Assembly (NCBI GenBank): GCA_027622115.1
Contig: JAQBZS010000504.1
Location: forward strand, 1-5,892
Direction of reading: 5' to 3'
Length of the DNA stretch: 5,892 bases
Source: Planctomycetota bacterium
GTDB lineage: Bacteria; Planctomycetota; Planctomycetia; Planctomycetales; Planctomycetaceae
Shown: positions 1 through 5,787 of the stretch, piece by piece
Layout: the number at the start of each line of letters is the position of its first letter
How positions within the stretch are numbered: the stretch's first letter is position 1
Made by a program: the position numbers and the translations under genes
The notes under the pieces: generated by a model
Databases searched by the model: none
What the model saw: only the letters and a program-made list of their open reading frames with translations
What the model was told of the DNA's origin: nothing

Positions 1-486
1 GCCGCCGCCACCACCGGCACGACCTTCGCTAGCTTCCGCGCCTTCCATGCCGTGACCCAGCAGATTGAGTACTTCGTCGCGGACGTCTTCCAGTTTCAGG
101 CCGAGATTCATCAAGACTTGCGCCGCGACGCCTTCTTGTTCGCGAAGCAGTCCGAGCAGCAGATGTTCCGTGCCGACATAGTTGTGGTTGAGGTTTCGTG
201 CCTCTTCCATCGCGTATTCAATGACTTTTTTGGCTCGCGGCGTTTGCGGCAGCTTGCCCATCGTGACCATGTCCGGCCCCGATTGGACGATCTTTTCGAC
301 TTCAAGGCGAATCTTGCGGAGGTCCACCTCCAGATTCTTGAGGACGTTTGCCGCGACTCCCGAGCCTTCTTTCACCAATCCGAGCAAGATGTGCTCAGTA
401 CCGATGTACTCGTGATTGAACCGCTGAGCTTCCTGATTGGCCAATTGCATGACCTTGCGGGCTCGATCGGTAAATCTTTCGTACAT
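1..486 (-). CDS. clpC: ATP-dependent Clp protease ATP-binding subunit ClpC, N-terminal part (runs off left edge)
   Basis: ClpC is a AAA+ unfoldase that feeds substrates into the ClpP protease in the cytoplasm. Only the first 162 residues lie in the window. They begin MYERFTDRARKVMQLANQEA and contain two Clp_N repeats, roughly residues 1-75 and 77-148, each carrying the family hallmark (IGTEHILLGL at 28-37, VGTEHLLLGL at 104-113). Glu31 and Glu107 sit where Bacillus subtilis ClpC has Glu32 and Glu106, the residues that bind phosphoarginine. Thr6 and the TPRAKKVIE segment (82-90) are also conserved. A glycine-rich linker starts at about residue 155, as expected before the first AAA+ module. The ATG is chosen because GAGGAG lies 9 bases upstream and the family starts here. 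The gene is transcribed divergently from the autotransporter gene. The ATPase modules and the ClpP-binding loop lie outside the window. Confidence 0.96.
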   Translation of the reverse strand, partial: MYERFTDRARKVMQLANQEAQRFNHEYIGTEHILLGLVKEGSGVAANVLKNLEVDLRKIRLEVEKIVQSGPDMVTMGKLPQTPRAKKVIEYAMEEARNLNHNYVGTEHLLLGLLREQEGVAAQVLMNLGLKLEDVRDEVLNLLGHGMEGAEASEGRAGGGGG

Positions 487-495
487 GTGCGTTTT

Positions 496-501
496 CTCCT
501 C
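496..501 (-). promoter_or_regulatory. Shine-Dalgarno of clpC
   Basis: On the minus strand GAGGAG is followed by 9 bases and then the clpC ATG at 486. It is a strong site, unlike the start of the large central gene, which has none, and it fixes the clpC start. Confidence 0.8.
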
Positions 502-1030
502 TGTTTTCCTCAAGTTGACCGCGTGCTGACTTCAAGCGCGTAACCGATCGGGCGGCACTGCTAGAAGATACAACACGGCAACGGACGGGGAGTCGGAATT
601 CGATCCACCAGTGACTTCTGGCGCATGTGAGTTTCGCGATCAAGCCGATTTGAACATTCAGCAGCGGTTGGTCGGCGGGGATTGCGAAGGGCGATTGCTG
701 TTAGTGCTTACGAATCAACGAGTTGTGATGGGTGATGGGATTGGAGTCTTTGCTGAAAGGTTACCGTGCATTAATGACCTGAAAGGGAAGAAGGCAAGCT
801 CAAATTCGCTGCACTCCGGGAATTGTCTGCGTGTAGGGCGAAGCGGGGTTTGCCTGCCGATTTGGCCGCTTCAGATTCCTTTCCGCAGATTCACGACCAG
901 AGCTACCGGCGTGCCAAAACGGCACCGATCGCAAAATGGCAAAGCACGGCAAATTCTACTGGTGGCAAAAATGTGTGGCAAGATAGGCCCAAATCACCCC
1001 AATCCGGAAAGTGGGCACAACCCTCAGAAT

Positions 1031-1049
1031 CGTTAAATCCGATTTAACG
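1031..1049. promoter_or_regulatory. Perfect palindrome CGTTAAAT-CCG-ATTTAACG, candidate operator
   Basis: An 8-bp perfect inverted repeat with a 3-bp centre lies 117 bases before the autotransporter ATG. AT-rich half-sites in otherwise GC-rich sequence suit a dimeric regulator. As RNA it would be a short AT-rich hairpin without a U tract, so a terminator is less likely. The role is inferred from symmetry and position only. Confidence 0.35.
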
Positions 1050-1064
1050 CTCTTGCTCGGCATA

Positions 1065-1077
1065 TTCGGATTCCGAA
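1065..1077. promoter_or_regulatory. Second palindrome TTCGGA-T-TCCGAA upstream of the autotransporter gene
   Basis: A 6-bp perfect inverted repeat around a single T lies 88 bases before the ATG and 15 bases after the first palindrome. Its sequence is unrelated to the first one, so if functional it would be a different site. A 13-bp palindrome can arise by chance, and support is weak. Confidence 0.22.
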
Positions 1078-1165
1078 AAGAAAAAGGCACGCTTCGCGTT
1101 TCCGGTGCTGCGCGCCGACAAATCATGCAGACACCGCACACTTCCACCCTCGAACCGTTCGCTCC

Positions 1166-4069
1166 ATGAACATCTCACGCCGGATCCCGCTCTCGATTGC
1201 CATTTGTGCTTACGTTGCCTGCTGTGCGAATTCGACTCGTGCGCAATGGGGTGGGCATTCGATCAAGCCCGCCGGTGACGGTCGATCGGACGTCAAGCAG
1301 ACCTCGGAGTGGCAACCCCAAGGTCAACCGACCTATTTCAATGCGGGGCCGCAGTCGTTCCATCCGTCTGCGATGCACGCTCCACCTCAGTTCGCACCCA
1401 TTTATCAGCCAGTCCACTCGCAATACCCTCAACACGCATTCCAACCCTATCCGCAGAATCAGCCGATCAGCGGCATGGCCAGCGGCTCAGTCCAGGGGCA
1501 ATTCCCGGCATCGTCCGGCATTCAGCCAGCGAATTGTCCAACGTGTGTGCCGGATCCCGGCATGCATTTCGGTCCGGAAAGTGATCCGCGTCTCCAGGCT
1601 CAAACTCCGTACGCCATGCAGCAACCGCATGCGGATCCACAATTCGGACCGCATGCTGCCGGTTCCCCGATGGACGGGATTGGTGCTCCGAACTTCGGCG
1701 GGCAACCGAGCTACGGCGGGCAACCGAGCTACGGCGGCGATCCAAATTTCGGCGGTGGCCAGGGATATGGCGAACCAGGATACGGATTGCCCGCCAGTCC
1801 AGCCACGGTGTTTGGGTCGGAGTCCTCGATCCCTGGAATGACACCCCAGCGAGGATATTCGGCCGTCATGCCGTTTACACCCGGCGGAGCTTACCTCTAC
1901 ATGCGGCATCTTGCCGGCGACGGCGTGGGCTACTCGGACGGTGGTTACACAACTTTGGGCGCGTGGACTCCGCTGATATTCGATCCGCTGCGCGACCTGC
2001 AAGTCGTCTTTCTTGACGCGCGATTTTCAATGACCAACGAAGCCGAGATGGTCGGCAACTTCGGCTTCGGATACCGCAAGCACTTGTGCGACAAAGGCAT
2101 CACGTTCGGAGTCCACGGTTTCTACGACATCGATGCCGCGAACAACACGACCTTTAATCAAGTAGGTGGCGGCCTCGAAATCCTGACGCCGAATTTCGAC
2201 ATTCACGCCAATGCGTACGTGCCTGTTGGACGAACGAAACATCAACTGTTCTCGTCCGTCAGCAACCCGCAGTTTCAAGGCAACGCCATCGTGTTCGATC
2301 AGTTCCACTTGGCCGATCAAGCGATGCGAGGTTTTGATGTCGATGTCAGCGTACCGATCCCGTTTCTCGATCGACTCGGGATGCAGACGTACCTCGGCTG
2401 GTATCGCTACGAGGCGGATGCTGGAAACTTGCTCAACGGTGCCCGCGGCTCGCTGCTGCTGCGAGCCACGCGCAACATCGAACTGCAACTGACCGTCAAC
2501 CACGATGGGCGTTTCGGAACGACCACGATCCTCGGCGGAACCTACACCTTTGGTGGCAAGCAACGCTGCGACGATGACGCGTGCTCGCCAGCGTTCGCAG
2601 CGTGCCAACCGTGTGACCCGTGCCAAACCGGGCGTTCCGTGCGGGATCTGATGACTCGCCCCGTACGTCGCAGCGACCGAATCGTCGTCAACCGCAGCAG
2701 CTTTTTCGGCATTTCGACTCCCGCAACCGATGCCGGCACGAAGCAGCCAATCCGCATCATGCACGTCAACAGTGCCGCGGCCACCAGCGGCAACGGCTCG
2801 ATCGAGACTCCATTCCAGTCTTTGGCGAACGCACAAGCCGCGTCCAACCCCGGCGACATCATCTATCTCCATGCGGACAGCGTGCTGAATGGAGCCGCCG
2901 GTGTCATCGCGTTGCAAAACAATCAGCGACTGCTCGGCGAAGGTTTGAACTACCAAGTCAATACGTGCGAACTTGGAACCATCAACCTGCCGCGAGCCAC
3001 CACCGGCACGACAAAACCGCAACTCGCCAATTCTCCCGCGTCGGCGGTGACACTTGCCGACGGAAACGAAATCGCCAATCTCAACATCACAAACTCCGGG
3101 ACCAGCGGCATCGTGGGAACGGGCATCGGCGGGCAACTGAATATTCACGACGTCATGATTTCGCAGTCGTCCAGCCACGGCATCAACATCACCTACACCG
3201 ACATTACCGGCTGCTTCGTCAATAACATGGTGACACAGTCGGGTGCGGGCGGAGCCACCGGCGCGGGCATCAATTTGGTCGGGACCACGTTCAACGGTAA
3301 ATTCACCAATAACACGACCGACAACAATCTTGATGCAGGCATCTCGATCAACACCACGGAATTCACCGGTGACATCACGAACAACACGGCCAATTCAAAC
3401 GGCTTCCGCGGTATCGGCATCTTTACGGACGACTTCACGGGCGACACAACCGGCAACACCACGAATGGCAACGACGGCGAAGGCCTGTGGCTGAATGCCG
3501 AGTTCTTCAACGGCGACGTCACCAACAACACCGCCAACAACAACGTCGTGTCGGGCATGCTGATCAAAGGCAATACCATGCTCAACGCGGACATCACCAA
3601 CAACGTGGCGAACAACAACGTGCAGTTGCGAGGCATTCACCTGGAGGGTGGCGTGTTCACGGGCTTGGTGGACGGCAACCAAATGGACAACAACCGCAAC
3701 CATGCTCTGTTCATGGAATTCGACGGCATGAACGGCACGGTCAGCAACAATACCATGACCAACAGTTTGATCTCGGAGGGCTTGCTGCTGAACGTGCTCT
3801 CATCGGGCAACGTTTCCGGGCGGTTCTTGAACAATAGCTTTTCGGGCAACAAGGCCGGTGGAGATCTGACCGAACTGCTTGTCACGCATAACGGCACGGG
3901 CACGATGCTGCTGGAGTTCAACGGCAATACCAGCACCAACATTCCACCCTTGGGATCGTTCAATTACGACTTCCAGAACCAATCCACGGGCGTGTTCAAC
4001 CTCCGCTTCCTGACGAACACCGGCTCGTTCGGCACGACGTCCGGCACGGCACCAACGATCGTGCCGTAG
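1166..4069 (+). CDS. Inverse autotransporter-like surface protein with parallel beta-helix passenger (967 aa)
   Basis: Predicted outer-membrane protein of the intimin/invasin class (type Ve secretion), in which an N-terminal barrel exports a C-terminal passenger. Residues 1-26 form a signal peptide (MNISRR, hydrophobic core, cleavage after TRA). Residues about 27-228 are low complexity, rich in Pro/Gln/Gly/Tyr, with GG[QD]P[SN][YF] repeats at 178-195. Residues about 231-463 resemble the inverse-autotransporter barrel: alternating beta pattern, GFGYRK (300-305), GVHGFYDID (315-323), VGGGLEI (333-339), ANAYVPVG (348-355), and a closing LGGTYTFGG (456-464). A Cys-rich linker follows (468-486). 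Residues about 530-640 start like a pectate-lyase-type helix (GSIETPFQSLANA, PGDIIYL), and 648-900 are beta-helix coils. The first ATG after the in-frame stop at 1034 is used. No Shine-Dalgarno is visible. It ends in tandem TAG TAG. The passenger's target is unknown and no catalytic motif was recognised. Confidence 0.8.
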   Translation: MNISRRIPLSIAICAYVACCANSTRAQWGGHSIKPAGDGRSDVKQTSEWQPQGQPTYFNAGPQSFHPSAMHAPPQFAPIYQPVHSQYPQHAFQPYPQNQPISGMASGSVQGQFPASSGIQPANCPTCVPDPGMHFGPESDPRLQAQTPYAMQQPHADPQFGPHAAGSPMDGIGAPNFGGQPSYGGQPSYGGDPNFGGGQGYGEPGYGLPASPATVFGSESSIPGMTPQRGYSAVMPFTPGGAYLYMRHLAGDGVGYSDGGYTTLGAWTPLIFDPLRDLQVVFLDARFSMTNEAEMVGNFGFGYRKHLCDKGITFGVHGFYDIDAANNTTFNQVGGGLEILTPNFDIHANAYVPVGRTKHQLFSSVSNPQFQGNAIVFDQFHLADQAMRGFDVDVSVPIPFLDRLGMQTYLGWYRYEADAGNLLNGARGSLLLRATRNIELQLTVNHDGRFGTTTILGGTYTFGGKQRCDDDACSPAFAACQPCDPCQTGRSVRDLMTRPVRRSDRIVVNRSSFFGISTPATDAGTKQPIRIMHVNSAAATSGNGSIETPFQSLANAQAASNPGDIIYLHADSVLNGAAGVIALQNNQRLLGEGLNYQVNTCELGTINLPRATTGTTKPQLANSPASAVTLADGNEIANLNITNSGTSGIVGTGIGGQLNIHDVMISQSSSHGINITYTDITGCFVNNMVTQSGAGGATGAGINLVGTTFNGKFTNNTTDNNLDAGISINTTEFTGDITNNTANSNGFRGIGIFTDDFTGDTTGNTTNGNDGEGLWLNAEFFNGDVTNNTANNNVVSGMLIKGNTMLNADITNNVANNNVQLRGIHLEGGVFTGLVDGNQMDNNRNHALFMEFDGMNGTVSNNTMTNSLISEGLLLNVLSSGNVSGRFLNNSFSGNKAGGDLTELLVTHNGTGTMLLEFNGNTSTNIPPLGSFNYDFQNQSTGVFNLRFLTNTGSFGTTSGTAPTIVP
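1697..1738 (+). repeat. 18-bp tandem repeat coding GGQPSY, plus a degenerate third copy
   Basis: Two identical 18-bp units, GGCGGGCAACCGAGCTAC, lie at 1697-1714 and 1715-1732, followed by the start of a third unit. In protein they give GGQPSY, GGQPSY, then GGDPNF (residues 178-195), continuing into GGGQGYGEPGYG. Exact identity at the DNA level points to recent duplication by slippage in the pre-barrel low-complexity region. Confidence 0.85.
3107..3865 (+). repeat. Beta-helix coil repeats in the passenger, core period 24 residues (72 bp)
   Basis: Residues 648-900 divide into coils that begin G-[ILM]-x-[ILV] and carry a T/S-NN-T-x-x-N asparagine-rich turn. Units starting at Gly701, Gly725, Gly749 and Gly773 are each exactly 24 residues (bases 3266-3553). 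An earlier 24-residue unit starts at Gly648. Later units are 26, 25 and 24 residues, then irregular. A typical line is GISINTTEFTGDITNNTANS. The period, buried aliphatic positions and asparagine ladder are those of right-handed parallel beta-helices. The DNA copies have diverged, so this is an old protein repeat rather than a recent DNA tandem. Confidence 0.85.
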
Positions 4070-4072
4070 TAG

Positions 4073-4116
4073 AAGCACGGAACTTACTTACTTGTTCACT
4101 TACTTGTTCCGTGCTT
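4073..4116. terminator. Hairpin between convergent genes, with 12-bp tandem repeat overlapping the loop
   Basis: AAGCACGGAAC (4073-4083) and GTTCCGTGCTT (4106-4116) form a perfect 11-bp stem with a 22-base loop, three bases after the autotransporter's first stop codon. A G-U pair could extend it to 12. The U tract on the plus side is only three bases and the loop is long, so it is a weak intrinsic terminator by the usual rules. Its place between convergent genes still favours transcript ending or 3'-end protection for either strand. The loop and right arm hold ACTTACTTGTTC twice in tandem (4086-4097, 4098-4109). Confidence 0.55.
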
Positions 4117-4342
4117 TGAGATCAGGACCGCGACCGGTCCCATGGATTCGGGGCGAAGCGAAGATCCCAATTCCGGACTTGATGACCGATCGGCAGAGCA
4201 CGAGGTGGCGGCCATCTGGACTGAATCGCCCGTATTCGGGGATGGCTCCGAGTTCGCTCGGCCCGAGGACTCGTTCCGCCTTCTCGGTGACCCACAGCGA
4301 CAATTGATCGAGCCCCCTATCACGCGGATGCCGACGTCTGAT
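4100..4342 (-). pseudogene. Possible beta-propeller (WD40/PD40-like) gene remnant or small ORF
   Basis: A minus-strand frame is open from within purB to a TAA at 4100-4102 and reads LDQLSLWVTEKAERVLGPSE followed further on by EYGRFSPDGRHLVL. The F-S-P-D-G-R-x-L-V core (4208-4225 codes FSPDGR) is the usual blade motif of TolB/PD40-type propellers, and LWV before it fits the preceding strand. About 70% of third codon positions are G or C, like real genes nearby. The only possible start is TTG at 4303, with AGGGGG 9 bases upstream (4313-4318), giving 67 residues. That is far too short for a propeller, so either a decayed 3' end left after deletion or a chance open frame is likely. The stop lies inside the hairpin. 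Confidence is low. Confidence 0.25.
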
Positions 4343-5775
4343 CAGACCGAAACCTCGCCCTCAGCCACGTTGGCCAATGTCTCGCGGTAGGTGGTGCGAA
4401 TCGGCGTGATGATGTCGGCGATGAACGCATCGACTTGCTCGGGCGCGCGACCGATGTAGCGATGCACGTCCAGCCGAGACGACAGGTCGATCCCGCTGCA
4501 TGCCGGATCGGCTCGCAAGCGGTCGATCAAATCGTTGGGTTCACCTGTGTCCTTCACGTGGTCGGCCGCCGCTTGGCTGTGGACACGGATTGATTCGTGC
4601 AAGTCCTGTCGGTCGCCGCCACCTCGCACCGCGTCCATCAACAATTCTTCGGTGGCCATGAACGGCAGTTCTTCATTGAGATGACGTTGAATCATATGCG
4701 GATACACCACGAGACCGTCGGTGATGTTGCGATACAGAATCAGCACCGCGTCGATCGCCAAGCTCGCTTGCGGCAACGACAGTCGACGATTGGCGCTGTC
4801 GTCCAGCGTGCGTTCCATCCACTGCGTGGCCACCGTCGCGGCGCCGTTGGAGGCCAAGCTCATGGCAAATCTCGCCAGCGCACACATGCGTTCGGACCGC
4901 ATCGGGTTCCGCTTGTAGGCCATCGCCGACGAACCGATCTGCTTCTTGGCGAACGGTTCTTCGAGTTCCTTGCGGTGCTGGAGAATTCGGATATCGCTGC
5001 CGGCCTTGTGCGCGGACTGAGCCACTCCGGACAACGCGTCCAGCAATTGCGAATCCACCTTGCGTGAATATGTCTGCCCCGTGACGGCGTAGCGTTCGGC
5101 GAATCCCATCTTCTCGGCCACGATTCGATCCAGTCGATCAACCTTGTCGTGATCGCCGTCAAACAATCGCAGGAACGTGGCCTGCGTTCCCGTAGTCCCT
5201 TTCACGCCGCGAAACTTCAACGACGTCAAACGATGCTCGATCTCTACCAGATCGAGTACCAAGTCGTAGCACCACAACGTGGCTCGCTTACCGACGGTGG
5301 TCGGCTGGGCGGGTTGCAAATGCGTGAAGCCCAAACACGGCAAGTCCCGATATTGCGCGGCGAACGCAGCCAGCGTGTCGATCACCGACACCAATCTGGC
5401 CTGAATCAGCCGCAAGCTGTCGCGGATTTGAATGAGTTCCGTGTTGTCCGTCACGAAGCAACTGGTGGCACCGAGATGAATGATCGGCCGCGCATTCGGG
5501 CAACGATCGCCGAAGGTGTGGACGTGAGCCATGACGTCGTGACGCTTTTCGCGTTCGTACCGAGCGGCCAGCTCGAAGTCGATATCGTCCACGGCGTCTC
5601 GCATTTCGCCGATTTGCAACTCGGAGATTTCAAGTCCCAATTCACGCTGCGATTCGGCCAACGCCACCCACAGCCGCCGCCACGTGCCGTGCTTGCGTTG
5701 TGCGGACCAAACCTGGCTCATTTCGCGGGACGCATAGCGGGAAATGAGCGGATTGACGTACTCGTCGTGGTTCAC
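4342..5775 (-). CDS. purB: Adenylosuccinate lyase, eukaryote-like type (477 aa)
   Basis: Cytoplasmic fumarase/aspartase-superfamily enzyme that releases fumarate twice in purine synthesis, from SAICAR to AICAR and from adenylosuccinate to AMP; active as a tetramer. Numbering is from the GTG start. NPLISRYAS (8-16) opens the domain. RHDVMAHVHTFG (78-89) and GFTHLQPAQ (149-157) carry the two catalytic histidine regions, RGVKGTTGTQA (189-199) binds substrate, GSSAMAYKRNP (281-291) is the fumarate-lyase loop with the serine, and ERTLDDSANRR (321-331) supplies arginine and serine contacts. All match human ADSL closely, and the length is close to its 484 residues, longer than the roughly 430 of Bacillus PurB. 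GTG at 5775 is preferred because GGAG sits 8 bases upstream and homology starts soon after. ATG at 5808 or 5805 and TTG at 5814 are alternatives without a good site. It is convergent with the autotransporter gene. Confidence 0.93.
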   Translation of the reverse strand: MNHDEYVNPLISRYASREMSQVWSAQRKHGTWRRLWVALAESQRELGLEISELQIGEMRDAVDDIDFELAARYEREKRHDVMAHVHTFGDRCPNARPIIHLGATSCFVTDNTELIQIRDSLRLIQARLVSVIDTLAAFAAQYRDLPCLGFTHLQPAQPTTVGKRATLWCYDLVLDLVEIEHRLTSLKFRGVKGTTGTQATFLRLFDGDHDKVDRLDRIVAEKMGFAERYAVTGQTYSRKVDSQLLDALSGVAQSAHKAGSDIRILQHRKELEEPFAKKQIGSSAMAYKRNPMRSERMCALARFAMSLASNGAATVATQWMERTLDDSANRRLSLPQASLAIDAVLILYRNITDGLVVYPHMIQRHLNEELPFMATEELLMDAVRGGGDRQDLHESIRVHSQAAADHVKDTGEPNDLIDRLRADPACSGIDLSSRLDVHRYIGRAPEQVDAFIADIITPIRTTYRETLANVAEGEVSV

Positions 5776-5783
5776 AGGACTCG

Positions 5784-5787
5784 CTCC
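5784..5787 (-). promoter_or_regulatory. Shine-Dalgarno supporting the purB GTG start
   Basis: Minus-strand GGAG is followed by 8 bases and GTG at 5775. The upstream ATG pair at 5808 and 5805 has no purine-rich site at proper spacing, so this short match decides the start call. Proteomic N-termini could overturn it. Confidence 0.45.

Larger units (their letters stand above)
487..1165. other. Divergent intergenic region, no convincing gene
   Basis: These 679 bases separate the divergent clpC and autotransporter starts, so promoters for both should lie here. Open frames are present, the longest a GTG-initiated 141-codon frame at 611-1036. None has a ribosome-binding site, a recognisable domain or a codon pattern like the neighbouring genes. 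What can be seen is a tandem TGATGGG pair at 726-739, a GTGCC/GGCAC inverted repeat at 911-925, four GGCAA words at 938-981, and two palindromes at 1031-1049 and 1065-1077. I found no sigma-70 pair with good spacing and no CIRCE-type heat-shock operator. Planctomycete promoters are poorly defined by eye, so this does not exclude them. Confidence 0.6.

Noticed and set aside
52..543. 163-codon plus-strand frame opposite clpC
   Set aside because: Mirror of a highly conserved coding region. The apparent internal repeat in its translation is the reverse of the two Clp_N repeats.
487..640. Search for a CIRCE or CtsR-type operator upstream of clpC
   Set aside because: No TTAGCACTC/GAGTGCTAA inverted repeat or tandem heptad like CtsR sites was seen.
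611..1036. 141-codon GTG-initiated frame on the plus strand in the divergent spacer
   Set aside because: No ribosome-binding site, no recognisable domain, codon use unlike the neighbours, and a C-terminal half rich in Arg/Lys/Pro/Asn that looks like translated non-coding DNA. Its frame happens to be that of the downstream gene, but a TAA at 1034 separates them.
1086..1099. GGCACG...GCG resembling a sigma-54 -24/-12 promoter before the autotransporter gene
   Set aside because: The GG and GC elements are 8 bases apart instead of the required 10.
1211..1225. Possible lipobox in the signal peptide (YVAC-C)
   Set aside because: Tyr at -3 is not typical, the alternative Cys20 has Cys at -1, and a standard signal peptidase I site (TRA-Q) follows. 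Type Ve barrels are not lipoproteins.
2027..3178. 383-codon minus-strand open frame inside the autotransporter gene
   Set aside because: Antisense shadow. The plus frame has a signal peptide, barrel and repeat pattern, while the minus frame gives Arg/Val/Asp-rich sequence without any fold signature.
3266..3553. Regular 72-bp periodicity that could suggest a CRISPR or DNA tandem array
   Set aside because: The copies differ at many bases, are in frame and code beta-helix coils. There are no identical repeats separated by unique spacers.
4142..4390. 82-codon plus-strand frame after the autotransporter gene
   Set aside because: Runs antisense into the purB 3' end, has no ribosome-binding site or recognisable features, and overlaps the better-looking minus-strand frame.
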